A stretch of DNA of 64,000 nucleotides from a bacterium (GTDB lineage Bacteria; Bacteroidota; Ignavibacteria; SZUA-365). The notes under the pieces are model-generated. The model was not told the origin of the DNA. It saw only the letters and a program-made list of their open reading frames with translations, and searched no databases. Location of the stretch: the NCBI GenBank assembly GCA_020444325.1, contig JAHLLD010000013.1:62001-126000 (forward strand). Reading direction: 5' to 3'. Made by a program: the position numbers and the translations under genes. Shown piece by piece: positions 14,501-22,914 of this stretch. Every line of letters begins with the position of its first letter. Position 1 is the first letter of the stretch.

Positions 14501-16827
14501 GCCGGTGATGTCGGGCGTCCCACGGCGACAACAACCCATTTCACTTCGGCACTGTCCCCGGGCGCGATGACGGCGGAATTCGGGAAATCCTTTGTCGCAA
14601 CTTCGTTCACCTCGAGATCGAGGAAGGGTGGCAGCTGAATGTGTCCACGCGTCGTCGTCATCGGAAGGTTCGACAGGTTGCGCACTTTGGTGATGATCAG
14701 CATGCGCTCGGGGTCATATTCCCCTGTGCCGTCATCGTAGACGAGCACGCGCGTATCACCGCAGCTGAGCTGTGCTCGTACAGGCGAGGCTTCAATGAAC
14801 ACGTCCTGACAGCACACTGCGGTGTCGAGCCCTGCGGCGACCTTGATGCAGAATTTTGTCAGCTCGGATGTCGGCCGTTCAAGGGGTCGCACCATCCAGG
14901 TTACCACCCCGGTGTCGGCCCTGGTTATGCGTGAAGGACGCAGTATGGTATTCACCGGGGTTGTACTGTCCACGGCGAAACCGGGAGGAACATGAATCCA
15001 CGCAGGAACGTCATTCGCGTCCAGATCGCTGTAGTTGCGAATACGCACGGTGACGGGGAACACGTCGGGGATGTATTTGTTCAGACTGTCGCTCCAGACG
15101 ATGCGGTCAGGCATGCTGCATTCGGCCTCGAGTTTCGTCTGTGCCCGTTCGACGATCACGGTTTTACAGCAGGTCGTCACGCGGCCGCTGTCTGGCTGCA
15201 CTTCTATACAAATACGGTAAATGCGCGTCGAATCGACCGGCAGCACGCGCAGTGTGAATTCCACGAGTCCACTCTGTCCGGGTGGCAGCGGGTTCTGCGG
15301 CAGTGGCACGGTCTTCGTTCCGGACACCAGTTCCATTCCCGGGGGAACGTCAATGGTGACGAGCGTATTCTCCGCGGCAAGATTGGTATTGTTCTGTACG
15401 GCAATGCCGACACGAACGATGTCGCTGACAAATGAGCCGGTGCTCTCATCCCACTCCACGCGCAGGGAATCCCCGCAGACAATGTCGAGCCCGGGGCGTT
15501 TGAGTATCATCAGGCGATGCGTGTCGCCATCGTATTTCACGCAATCGTCGCTCTTGATATCCAGGTAATACGCCGGATACCAGAATACGGTATCCTTTCC
15601 GACAGGCGGCGTGGCATACCGGATTTTCATGAGCGTGGTTGAACCTGCGGACACGTTGAGCGGGCCCGCAACGCTGACAATAAGTGAATCCCCGACAATC
15701 TGCTGGGAAACCGTACCCTGCTCGGCGAGGAATCCGGTGGTGACCAGTTCCTGGAAGGTGAGCGGGGGACGCTCGAGGATTTTGAAATCGATGCGCCCCA
15801 CCGTTCCGGATATATCCGCATGGAAGGTGACGGGAACGAGCATATCGCCCCGCTCATAGGCGTAGGTGGAATCGAAGGTGACGGAATACGTCGGCAGATT
15901 CGGATCGAGCGGCGCATAGAAATGTACGATGACGGTATCGGCCAGTCCGCAGGCTTCGGCGATGACTTTCAGTTCGCGCCGCGTGCCGTCGGGACAATTC
16001 GAGAGATAGGAGAACGTGCAATCGTTTGCCCCGTTGGTGACATGCGACATCATCGACATGATGACGTTGGCGATGTCATCCGGGTGATCCACAGAGAGGA
16101 ATTTCCCTCCCGTGGAATCGGCAATCATCTGCATGATCTGCAGTTCATCCTGATTGTCGATGTAGCTGATCCCTATGGTGTACACCGGGATGCCGAGCTG
16201 CTTTGCAAGCGCGATAACCTGCGCGAGCGTGGCGCTGCTTTTATTGTCGCCGCCGTCGGAAATCACGACCACGGCTTTGATGGGATTCGTGCCGTTGGTG
16301 CGCACTTCATTGAGTGCCGCGATGATGGCGTCGAACATGGCCGTCTCGCCATAGGGCACGATCTTGTTGATGGCCTCATAGAGGTCATTCTGAATGGTGC
16401 TCATCGGCATGTGGGTGGTGACATCGTCACCGAAGCTGAGCAGCCCCACTTCGTCATCGCCACTGCCATGCGACTGCATAAGCTCGACAATGCGGAATGC
16501 GCCTTCCTGGATCTTGTAGAGCGGAGTGCCGGCAACGGAGCCGCTGCGATCAAGAGCGAGCGCGAGGGATACGGGGACGGTCTGCGCGGGACAGTCGAGC
16601 GTTCCCTGCATGCCTTTCAGCACACCGTTCTCATAGATGCGAATTGTCAGGGGATTGATGTTCGAGGTCTGCTGTCCTGCACAGAATGCCCGTGCATAAA
16701 CCTTGACCGACGGGAAATTGGTCGTGTCAACACGCAGGATGCGGACTTCATTCCATACCTGTGCGTTGGTGGACGCGAAGGGGAAGGCTAGAATGAGCAG
16801 AAGTGGAATGAGGAGCAATCGCTTCAT
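11542..16827 (-). CDS. Giant secreted VWA protein with repeats and T9SS sorting domain
   Basis: A 1761-residue exported protein. It has a signal peptide (MKRLLLIPLLLILAFPFAST-NAQ), then a von Willebrand A domain (about 85-260) with intact MIDAS residues D93-x-S95-x-S97 and VVISDGGDN. A beta-rich region follows, then about nine repeats of roughly 100-110 residues, each opening with a Cys-containing strand (for example LNCDGPDSLVFND) and ending with an R-x-V/I strand. These resemble DUF11/CARDB-like Ig folds. The C-terminus (SNRPNPFNPVTTMTYHIPA ... GMYLYQLRVGS ... KKMLLAK) is a type A T9SS sorting domain. It is probably a cell-surface adhesin or structural fibre. The second VWA gene at 43453-45426 is a paralogue of its N-terminus. 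Confidence 0.88.
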   Translation of the reverse strand: MKRLLLIPLLLILAFPFASTNAQVWNEVRILRVDTTNFPSVKVYARAFCAGQQTSNINPLTIRIYENGVLKGMQGTLDCPAQTVPVSLALALDRSGSVAGTPLYKIQEGAFRIVELMQSHGSGDDEVGLLSFGDDVTTHMPMSTIQNDLYEAINKIVPYGETAMFDAIIAALNEVRTNGTNPIKAVVVISDGGDNKSSATLAQVIALAKQLGIPVYTIGISYIDNQDELQIMQMIADSTGGKFLSVDHPDDIANVIMSMMSHVTNGANDCTFSYLSNCPDGTRRELKVIAEACGLADTVIVHFYAPLDPNLPTYSVTFDSTYAYERGDMLVPVTFHADISGTVGRIDFKILERPPLTFQELVTTGFLAEQGTVSQQIVGDSLIVSVAGPLNVSAGSTTLMKIRYATPPVGKDTVFWYPAYYLDIKSDDCVKYDGDTHRLMILKRPGLDIVCGDSLRVEWDESTGSFVSDIVRVGIAVQNNTNLAAENTLVTIDVPPGMELVSGTKTVPLPQNPLPPGQSGLVEFTLRVLPVDSTRIYRICIEVQPDSGRVTTCCKTVIVERAQTKLEAECSMPDRIVWSDSLNKYIPDVFPVTVRIRNYSDLDANDVPAWIHVPPGFAVDSTTPVNTILRPSRITRADTGVVTWMVRPLERPTSELTKFCIKVAAGLDTAVCCQDVFIEASPVRAQLSCGDTRVLVYDDGTGEYDPERMLIITKVRNLSNLPMTTTRGHIQLPPFLDLEVNEVATKDFPNSAVIAPGDSAEVKWVVVAVGRPTSPASICVNVTAENYPGSQCCTPLDIETVNAIPTLACALDGPDTIRYNAGSYIPNPFTLQLHVDNTGTNPALSVYGALLQGEDFSIEAPDQALKLLTDSLAAGAGIDASFRIRVLDRTVSRSDTLRVTVYAANGGAVVCEKIIYIEAVRGPVLELNCDGPDSLVFNDALNAYEPSPFTVQLEARNVGTAPADSVVAEILPPPDFTLAAGEQAAKLLIPSTLPVNGSGVAMWQLKAVPRTVGRYDTILVQVKSKGKSLQQTEPCPVIIFVPAAREAALQLSCEVIQQPDAGNGDTVLVAAGLTNGGSATAYDVAVQVQLPGALGLAPPSQPLTLTADSIRPGEAIRYFIWKLVAERGITGDSVDVCFNVTARFHSPLNCCTKVWIPPAEQSGFNADCTIAPDTVFVEQSTGEYNQSVLTATVHNTSAVVVDSVRCSIILPNGVLLATGETQVKVVRNLQPGSSKQVTWTLSTVRDTATVYKSKRIRVEFVGAGSLKECASDLIVAPPPVLPSDFVLGCTTIDTITYQPSANAYDPQPFLIKAEITNTGSRTLTNVRGTLNPASEIALEAGETLTKALGVDLNPSQSATISWNCRGIPQTGTTLAQSTIRVESDENLVRNCGVETVLFHPASNDSVDIAVSCTGPDTLFFNGNGWDPNPFSYTVRITNTGNVPLTDVSAALSMGVNFLLESGESSLKSLGQPLAPGNTASISWGVRALSSTPSPGATFDVDVTSREFPGVSCKSIVFVEPEVYLISLRIPEDNVGVMGESIMVPVYWSNPADVSLTELTIAIAADEAFVEIPSVSFDGSVLDSWPEPSVDYPEDGTVRISASSQNAVDEDGVLMYLECRLHAQDGVEGSFGVFQKPLEFRHHLFQMQPGVAVLTEDGWITIAGDCIEPLNVKNMLQVSNRPNPFNPVTTMTYHIPAELDGRYGTLEVRDMHGRLVARPLDGTMETGTHALIFDGSDLPSGMYLYQLRVGSRAVTKKMLLAK

Positions 16828-16897
16828 ACGGGCATCAGGCTAAATACAACAAACCATGAACCCGCACCTCCACTGGCAAGGCACGGTTCACAAGACG

Positions 16898-18244
16898 TTA
16901 GCGGGAGGGAGCGCCCGGGCTCCAGTCGACGACGGTATCCTCATCAAAATACGAAAAAATCTTGCTCCTGCGAGGGATTTCCCCGTCTCCTATCGCAAAA
17001 GCATCAAGAGCGGCGGACCTGTACGCGGGGAGATCCTCAACAGTGGAACTGTAGAGACGGCAGAGGACGTCATCCTGGCTGACCACGTCACCGGTTTTCA
17101 CCTGCAGCACAATGCCCGCAGTCGGATCCACGGTATCCGTGGTCTGTCGCCTCCCTGCACCGATTTCCGAGGCAAGGATGCCGAGCCGGAAGGCATCGAC
17201 ATGATGCACATAGCCGGATTGAGGCGATTGCACCTCGACAATCGCATCCGCATTGCGGTACGAGAGTGTATTTTCGAGCAGTGAGCTGTCCCCTCCCTGC
17301 GCTTCGGTGAGACGCAGCAGGTTCTCGAAGGCGAGTCCCCGGCGCACGACATCCCGTGCGATGGCCATGCCTTCGGTGACGGACTGTGCTTTACGGCCGA
17401 GATGAATCATGAGTCCTGCAAGCGCATAGGTGACTTCCATCAAATCCGGTGTCTCCCGGCCCTGCAGGCAATCGACCACTTCCACAACCTCCAGCCAGTT
17501 GCCGATTGCGCGTCCCAGCGGCTCACTCTGATCGGTGATCAGCCCCACCGTCGGCAGATCGAAATGCCGTCCCACCTGCGCAAGCAGCAGCGCCAGCTCC
17601 TCGGCCTGCGCGCGTTCACGCATGAACGCCCCACTCCCTGTTTTGATATCGAGCACGAGTGCATCTGCCCCGCCGGCTACTTTTTTACTCATGATACTGG
17701 CGGCAATGAACGGGAGGATTTCCACCGTTGCGGTAACATCCCGCAACGCGTAAATGCGCCTGTCGAGAGGGACGAGTTCGTCCGATTGCCCTGCCATGAC
17801 CATGCCGATCTCGCCGAGCTGCCTCTGCATGCCGCTCATGGGCATCCGCACGTTGAAACCGGGTATACTTTCGAGTTTATCGAGTGTCCCACCCGTATGC
17901 GCCAGTCCCCTGCCCGAAATCATGGGCACGCGCACACCCGCGGCGGCAACAATGGGGACGAGAAGCAGCGATGTTTTATCCCCCACCCCGCCCGTGCTGT
18001 GCTTATCCACTTTCACGCCCTGCACCCCGCTGTAATCGAGGCTGGCGCCGGAACGGATGAAGATATCCGTCACAGCGAGCGTTTCCTCCATGCTCATGGG
18101 CGTATAGAACGCCGCCATAAGCAACGCGGTCACCTGGTAATCGGCGACCTTCCCCTGCATGTATGCGTGGAAAAATTCCTCCAGCTCCGCGCGGGACAGC
18201 GTTCCCCCGTCACGTTTTTTCCGAATGATTTCCTGCGGCAGCAT
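16898..18244 (-). CDS. deoA: Pyrimidine-nucleoside / thymidine phosphorylase
   Basis: A 448-residue enzyme that splits thymidine or uridine with phosphate into base plus (deoxy)ribose-1-phosphate. Family signatures are clear: the N-terminal helical domain LPQEIIRKKRDGGTLSRAEL, the phosphate-binding KVDKHSTGGVGDKTSLLL, and SGRGLAHTGGTLDKLESIPGF. A C-terminal beta domain holds GYVHHVDAFRLGILASEIGAGR. The length is close to the usual 430-440 residues. It lies downstream of the nuo terminator and is probably separately transcribed. Family alone does not settle thymidine against broad pyrimidine specificity. Confidence 0.93.
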   Translation of the reverse strand: MLPQEIIRKKRDGGTLSRAELEEFFHAYMQGKVADYQVTALLMAAFYTPMSMEETLAVTDIFIRSGASLDYSGVQGVKVDKHSTGGVGDKTSLLLVPIVAAAGVRVPMISGRGLAHTGGTLDKLESIPGFNVRMPMSGMQRQLGEIGMVMAGQSDELVPLDRRIYALRDVTATVEILPFIAASIMSKKVAGGADALVLDIKTGSGAFMRERAQAEELALLLAQVGRHFDLPTVGLITDQSEPLGRAIGNWLEVVEVVDCLQGRETPDLMEVTYALAGLMIHLGRKAQSVTEGMAIARDVVRRGLAFENLLRLTEAQGGDSSLLENTLSYRNADAIVEVQSPQSGYVHHVDAFRLGILASEIGAGRRQTTDTVDPTAGIVLQVKTGDVVSQDDVLCRLYSSTVEDLPAYRSAALDAFAIGDGEIPRRSKIFSYFDEDTVVDWSPGAPSR

Positions 18245-18258
18245 GGGATGAATGTAAA

Positions 18259-18290
18259 GGAAAAAACCCCGTTATTCAACGGGGTTTTCA
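18259..18290 (-). terminator. Intrinsic terminator of the nuo operon
   Basis: On the minus strand AAAACCCCGTT pairs with AACGGGGTTTT around a GAAT loop, followed directly by a T run. It lies about 50 bp beyond the nuoF stop and just before the deoA start, so it ends the nuoA-F transcript. Confidence 0.85.
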
Positions 18291-18340
18291 GATCATATTG
18301 TAATTGCAACGCTTTTGACGAAGCGCTGCAGCACTGCGCG

Positions 18341-19597
18341 TTATCGCTGCAGTTCCGCCTCGAGTTCGGGACGGAAACGCTCGATCGTAAATTTTACCGG
18401 CCAGGCAGCGGCATCACCCAGTGCGCATACCGTATTGCCTTCAATGTTCTTCGCAACACTGTGCAGCAGGTCGAGGTCCTTCGCTTCGCCCTGTCCCTCG
18501 AGCAGGCGGTGGAGCACCTTGAGCATCCAGCCCGTTCCTTCGCGGCAGGGCGTACACTGACCGCAGGATTCCACCTTGTAGAAATGCGTGATGCGGGTGA
18601 GGATGCGTGTGATGTCCGTGTCTTCATCCATCACCATAATGCCCGCAGTACCGATGGCGGAGCCAACTTCCTTGAGCGATTCGGCGTCCATACGGATGCC
18701 TTCGAGCTGATCACCCCGCAACGGCGGCATGGAGCTTCCGCCGGGAATGACCATTTTGATTTTCTTGCCATCGGGAACGCCGCCGGCGACGTCATTGATC
18801 AGTTCGGTCAGCAGCATGCCAGTCGGCAGCTCGTAGACGCCGGGTTTGTTCACATGCCCGGAAATACCGTAGAGGATGGGACCGGGGTGCTTCTCGGCGC
18901 CGATACCCTTGTACCACTCGGGTCCCTTGTCCATGATGACGGGGATATTGGCAATGGTCTCGACGTTGTTGATGGTGGTGGGGCAGCCCCAGAGTCCGAC
19001 CTGTGCGGGGAAGGGCGGCTTGACGCGGGGATAGGGACGAATGCCCTCGATGGAGTTCATCAGCGAACTCTCTTCGCCGCAGATGTATGCGCCGGCGCCG
19101 CGATGCACGTAGATGTCGCAGGCGAAATCGGTTCCGAAGGTTTCCTTCATTTTCTCGCCGATATACCCCTTCGCGTAGGCATCCGCCACGGCCTTTTCCA
19201 CCATCTGCACCCAGGCTTCATACTCGCCGCGGATGTAAATGTAGGCCGCCTTGATGCGCAGCGCGCGTCCCGCGATGAGGATACCCTCGATCATAAGATG
19301 CGGATTGAATTCAAAAATCTGGCGGTCTTTGAACGAACCGGGTTCGGATTCATCTCCGTTGACGCAGAGATAGTTGGGTTTCTCCCCGTCTTTCGGCATG
19401 AACGACCATTTCAGTCCCGTCGGGAACGCCGCGCCCCCGCGTCCGCGGAGACCGGAGTCCTTGACGATGCCGATGATGTCCTCTGGCGTCATGCCCATCG
19501 CCTTGCGCGCCTGGGCGTAGCCGCCGTGTTGCTCATACACGTCGATCTTGTGCAGATCGGGGGTACCGGGTAGAATTACGGGCTGGTAGTCAGTCAT
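18341..19597 (-). CDS. nuoF: NADH-quinone oxidoreductase subunit F (FMN/NADH site)
   Basis: A 418-residue subunit that binds NADH and FMN and carries Fe-S cluster N3. GRGGAAFPTGLKWSFMP is the NADH/FMN glycine-rich loop, followed by NGDESEPGSFKDR and the cluster region SCGQCTPCREGTGWM with its distal Cys in NTVCALGDAAAWP. It follows nuoE by 54 bp and is the last gene before the terminator. nuoG and the membrane-arm genes are therefore encoded elsewhere. Confidence 0.95.
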   Translation of the reverse strand: MTDYQPVILPGTPDLHKIDVYEQHGGYAQARKAMGMTPEDIIGIVKDSGLRGRGGAAFPTGLKWSFMPKDGEKPNYLCVNGDESEPGSFKDRQIFEFNPHLMIEGILIAGRALRIKAAYIYIRGEYEAWVQMVEKAVADAYAKGYIGEKMKETFGTDFACDIYVHRGAGAYICGEESSLMNSIEGIRPYPRVKPPFPAQVGLWGCPTTINNVETIANIPVIMDKGPEWYKGIGAEKHPGPILYGISGHVNKPGVYELPTGMLLTELINDVAGGVPDGKKIKMVIPGGSSMPPLRGDQLEGIRMDAESLKEVGSAIGTAGIMVMDEDTDITRILTRITHFYKVESCGQCTPCREGTGWMLKVLHRLLEGQGEAKDLDLLHSVAKNIEGNTVCALGDAAAWPVKFTIERFRPELEAELQR

Positions 19598-19651
19598 ATG
19601 CTGTTCTCGCTCGTGGCGTGGGAGAGGTCTGCATCCCGAGGGACGGCATCC

Positions 19652-20125
19652 TCAGCCCTGCGCCTTCAGCTGATCAATAAGTTCGTTGATCCTGTCCGGG
19701 GTCAGGTTTTCGTGATAATCCTTGTTTACCGACATCATCGGCGCGGTGCCGCAGCTGCCGAGACATTCCGCCTCGTGGACGGAAAACAGTCCGTCGTCTG
19801 TCGTCTCGCCGATACCGATACCGATATGGTCCTTGATCGTCTTCAGCACCATGTCGGAGCCGCGCAGCATGCAGGACACGTTCGTGCAGACCTGCAGCTT
19901 GTACTTGCCGGTTTTGTGCTGATGATACATTTCGTAGAACGTCACCACGCCGAGCACTTTCTCTTCAGGGACGTCGAGCAGGGACGCCACGTAGGTCACA
20001 CCTTCGTCCGAGATATGGCCGTACTTGTCCATATACATGTGCAGTACGCCCATGACGGCGGAGAGATTGCTCGGGTAGTGGGATTTGAGTTCTTCGACTT
20101 TGCGGAGTTCTTCTTCTGTAAACAT
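19652..20125 (-). CDS. nuoE: NADH-quinone oxidoreductase subunit E ([2Fe-2S] N1a)
   Basis: A 157-residue thioredoxin-like ferredoxin subunit. The four cluster cysteines are in QVCTNVSCMLRG and EAECLGSCGTAPMM. The helical N-terminal domain (LKSHYPSNLSAVMGVLHMYMD) is typical. It passes electrons from the NuoF side of the peripheral arm. It sits between nuoD (18 bp) and nuoF. Confidence 0.95.
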   Translation of the reverse strand: MFTEEELRKVEELKSHYPSNLSAVMGVLHMYMDKYGHISDEGVTYVASLLDVPEEKVLGVVTFYEMYHQHKTGKYKLQVCTNVSCMLRGSDMVLKTIKDHIGIGIGETTDDGLFSVHEAECLGSCGTAPMMSVNKDYHENLTPDRINELIDQLKAQG

Positions 20126-20143
20126 CGAGGTGCTTGCCAGTGG

Positions 20144-21448
20144 TTATTTATCAGCTTCACCCATGACGGGATCGAGACTGCCGAGAACGGCGAGAATATC
20201 CGAAAGCAGATGCCCTTTCAGCAGCTGGGGCAGCGCCTGCAGATTGCAGAATGACGGGGAGCGGATTTTGAGTCTCCAGGGATGTCCCTCGCCGCGGCTG
20301 ACGATGTGGAAACCGAGTTGCCCCTTGGCCGATTCCACGGCATGGTAGACTTCGCCTTCAGGTGGATTCACGCCGAAGTTGACGATCATGAAATCGTGGA
20401 TAAGCTCTTCCATGCGTGTGTATATGCGTTCTTTGCGCGGGAGCACTTTCTTCGGCTCATGCGCATGGACAGCGCCTGTGGGCAGTTTGTCAATACACTG
20501 CCGCACAATTTTCACGCTTTCCTTCATTTCGGCAAGTCGGACGTAGTAGCGCGCCAGCGAATCGCCTTCCGTCTCGGTGATAACGTCGAAATCGAGCTGA
20601 TCGTACACCATGTACGGATTGTCGCGGCGCAGATCCATCGCGATGCCGGAACCGCGGAGGTTGGGACCGGTGAGTCCTATCGCGAGTGCATCTTCCCCGC
20701 TGATTACGCCTGTATTGCGGCAGCGGTCGAAGAAAATGCGATTGCGGTTGAGCAGGCGCTCGCCTTCGTTGAGGCGCTCGGGGAACTGGTCGAGAAAGGC
20801 GCTGATGGCCGCGAGCCCTTCATCGGTGATATCCTGTGCAATCCCGCCGATACGCGTGAAACTCGTGGTGAAGCGCGCGCCGACGACGAGATCGAAAATG
20901 TCATGAATTTTCTCGCGCTCGCGGAAGCACCAGAGCAGCAGCGTCATGGCGCCGACGTCCATCGCCATCACGCCGAAACCGACGAGATGCGAGGAAATGC
21001 GTGCGAGTTCGGAGAGCATGGTGCGGATATACTGCGCGCGCACCGGTGCTTCGATGCCCAGCAGTTTCTCCACCGCGAGAATGTACGCGACGTTGTTGTG
21101 AAGGGGCTGCAGATAATCGAGCCGGTCCGTATGCGTGATGAACTCGTGGTAGGTCTCGTTCTCCGCGATCTTCTCGTACCCGCGGTGCAGATAGCCTAGC
21201 TCGGGCATGGCGTTCACGATGGTCTCGCCGTCGAGACGCAGAAGGATACGCAGCACACCGTGTGTGGCGGGATGCGATGGCCCCATGTTCAGGATCATGT
21301 CGTTTTCCAGCGGATCGTCGAAACTGATGTCGGGATCCATATCCAGCAGTGCCTGCAGCAGCTGCGTGCGCTGCTCCTTCGGCGGCAGGTTCGAGGTGAC
21401 GACCGGAGTGTCGAAAAAGTCTGTTGTGCTATGTGTAGTGTCGCTCAT
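20144..21448 (-). CDS. nuoD: NADH-quinone oxidoreductase subunit D (49 kDa)
   Basis: A 434-residue subunit forming part of the quinone cavity. It contains MGPSHPATHGVLRILLRLDGE, GYLHRGYEKIAE, and the C-terminal IKIRSPSF(C)NLQALPQLLKGH..SDILAVLGSLDPVMGEADK typical of the nickel-hydrogenase-related family. It has a ~25-residue N-terminal extension compared with short forms. It starts 3 bp after the nuoC stop. No fusion with nuoC is present, unlike gamma-proteobacteria. Confidence 0.96.
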   Translation of the reverse strand: MSDTTHSTTDFFDTPVVTSNLPPKEQRTQLLQALLDMDPDISFDDPLENDMILNMGPSHPATHGVLRILLRLDGETIVNAMPELGYLHRGYEKIAENETYHEFITHTDRLDYLQPLHNNVAYILAVEKLLGIEAPVRAQYIRTMLSELARISSHLVGFGVMAMDVGAMTLLLWCFREREKIHDIFDLVVGARFTTSFTRIGGIAQDITDEGLAAISAFLDQFPERLNEGERLLNRNRIFFDRCRNTGVISGEDALAIGLTGPNLRGSGIAMDLRRDNPYMVYDQLDFDVITETEGDSLARYYVRLAEMKESVKIVRQCIDKLPTGAVHAHEPKKVLPRKERIYTRMEELIHDFMIVNFGVNPPEGEVYHAVESAKGQLGFHIVSRGEGHPWRLKIRSPSFCNLQALPQLLKGHLLSDILAVLGSLDPVMGEADK

Positions 21449-21451
21449 ATG

Positions 21452-21946
21452 CTAACCTCGTTTGGGCAACGGGATCGACCCCGGCACACCCATCATCGGG
21501 AAGTCCTTGCGCAGCGGATGATATTCGTAGTCTTCAGGCATGTATGCGCGGCGAAGATCCGGATGACCGCTGAAGTGCACCCCGATCATATCCCATGCCT
21601 CTCGTTCGTACCAGCCGGCGCCGGGAAAGACGCTGGTAATGGACGGCACGACGGCATCCTCTTCGTCCACACGCACCTTGAGGTGAATGCGCACCTTTTT
21701 CGTGATGGAGAAGAAATGATAATTGACTTCAAAACGCTTCTTGCGTGTGAAGGCGTCGAGGGCGAAGACATCCTCGCAAAGCGGGAAAGGGACATCTTCA
21801 TTGTCACGCAGCCAGGTGGCAGCGGCGACCACGACGTCACGCGACAGGACCACGATCACGTCGTCACGAAACTCGCGTACTTCCTCCACGGCATCACCGA
21901 ACTGCTCCTGCAGTCCGTTTACTACCTGTTCGACAATGCTGTTCAT
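21452..21946 (-). CDS. nuoC: NADH-quinone oxidoreductase subunit C (30 kDa)
   Basis: A 164-residue protein from MNSIVEQVVNGLQEQFG at 21946; upstream codons in the frame belong to the nuoB region. The family signature is GAGWYEREAWDMIGVHFSGHPDLRRAYMPEDYEYHPLRKDFP near the C-terminus. It joins NuoD in the connecting module next to the quinone site. Confidence 0.95.
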   Translation of the reverse strand: MNSIVEQVVNGLQEQFGDAVEEVREFRDDVIVVLSRDVVVAAATWLRDNEDVPFPLCEDVFALDAFTRKKRFEVNYHFFSITKKVRIHLKVRVDEEDAVVPSITSVFPGAGWYEREAWDMIGVHFSGHPDLRRAYMPEDYEYHPLRKDFPMMGVPGSIPLPKRG

Positions 21947-21981
21947 GTGTGTTCGCTGTTTGTTATCCCGCACAGGGGATT

Positions 21982-22488
21982 TTATGAAACGATAATCGGT
22001 TCTTTGCGGTCGCGATAATCCAGCACACTGGAACTCTGCACTTTCTTCTGCAGCTCGATCAGTGCGTTGAAGAGGTTCTCGGGACGCGGGGGACAACCGG
22101 CGGTGAATACGTCCACAGGCAGGAACTGGTCGATGCCCTGCACCACGGAGTAGCTGCGGAACATGCCGCCGGAGGAAGCGCAGGCGCCCATGGCGATCAC
22201 CCAGCGGGGCTCAGCCATCTGGTCATAAATCTTGCGGACGACATGCGCCATCTTGTACGTCACCGTACCGGCGACGATCATGACGTCGGACTGCCGGGGC
22301 GAGAAGCGCATGACTTCCATGCCGAAGCGGGAAATGTCATGGCGCGGATCGCCGGCGGACATCAGTTCGATGGCGCAGCAGGAAAGCCCCATCGGCATGG
22401 GCCAGAGGGAATTCTTGCGTGCCCAGCCAACGAGTGCGTCGAGTTTCGTGGTGAGATATCCCTCACCGAGGGCGGATTCTAATCCCAT
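21982..22488 (-). CDS. nuoB: NADH-quinone oxidoreductase subunit B (cluster N2)
   Basis: A 168-residue subunit carrying the terminal [4Fe-4S] cluster N2, with the CCAIEL pair, [11 protein letters not shown] and [10 protein letters not shown] providing the conserved cysteines. It overlaps nuoA by 10 bp, which suggests translational coupling. It ends 35 bp before nuoC. Confidence 0.96.
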   Translation of the reverse strand: MGLESALGEGYLTTKLDALVGWARKNSLWPMPMGLSCCAIELMSAGDPRHDISRFGMEVMRFSPRQSDVMIVAGTVTYKMAHVVRKIYDQMAEPRWVIAMGACASSGGMFRSYSVVQGIDQFLPVDVFTAGCPPRPENLFNALIELQKKVQSSSVLDYRDRKEPIIVS

Positions 22489-22835
22489 TGCAGTGCTCCT
22501 TTCTTCAGCTCATAAATGAAGCCGACAACCAGGACGGCGACAAACACTAACATAACAACGAAACCCGGCCATCCGAGTTCCGTGAAACGCACCGCCCAGG
22601 GATACATGAACACCACTTCGATATCGAAGATGATGAAAGAGAGCGCCACCATGTAGTATTTGACCGAAAATCGGTAATGTGCGGTGCTTACAGGATCGAC
22701 ACCACTTTCGTAGGTCGTAAATTTTTCCCTGTAAGGTCGCTGGGGACCGAGCAGCCAGGACATGTTGGCAGACACCACGCCGAAGATCAGCGAGACGCCG
22801 AGGATGAGGAAAATCGGGATGTAGTTTTCGATCAT
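22479..22835 (-). CDS. nuoA: NADH-quinone oxidoreductase subunit A
   Basis: A 118-residue three-helix membrane subunit. The conserved loop [24 protein letters not shown] carries the switch-loop Cys position replaced by Val (ESGVDP instead of ESGCDP). [15 protein letters not shown] is the typical second helix. It is the first gene of the operon. No ribosome site is evident, and a 16-bp palindrome covers the region where one would lie. Confidence 0.94.
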   Translation of the reverse strand: MIENYIPIFLILGVSLIFGVVSANMSWLLGPQRPYREKFTTYESGVDPVSTAHYRFSVKYYMVALSFIIFDIEVVFMYPWAVRFTELGWPGFVVMLVFVAVLVVGFIYELKKGALQWD

Positions 22836-22842
22836 ATCACAT

Positions 22843-22858
22843 AGAAACAGTTGTTTCT
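22843..22858. promoter_or_regulatory. 16-bp palindrome directly upstream of nuoA
   Basis: AGAAACA-GT-TGTTTCT is a perfect 7-2-7 inverted repeat 8-23 bp upstream of the nuoA start codon. It could be an operator or an mRNA hairpin that covers the initiation region of the first nuo gene. Only one copy was noticed in the window. Confidence 0.4.
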
Positions 22859-22914
22859 GTCAATTAACCAATGTAGGAAAAAGTCCCCATATTCACCAAT
22901 GAAATAGAAAGGGA

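Noticed and set aside
12631-14508. 625-codon plus-strand frame
   Set aside because: Antisense to the repeat region of the VWA protein; Arg/His-rich composition typical of high-GC shadow frames.
15820-16791. Long plus-strand frame opposite the giant VWA gene
   Set aside because: Antisense shadow of a clearly coding gene with signal peptide and VWA motifs; it lacks recognisable domains.
17402-19573. 723-codon plus-strand frame
   Set aside because: Covers the opposite strand of deoA and nuoF, both strongly conserved; His/Arg-rich shadow.
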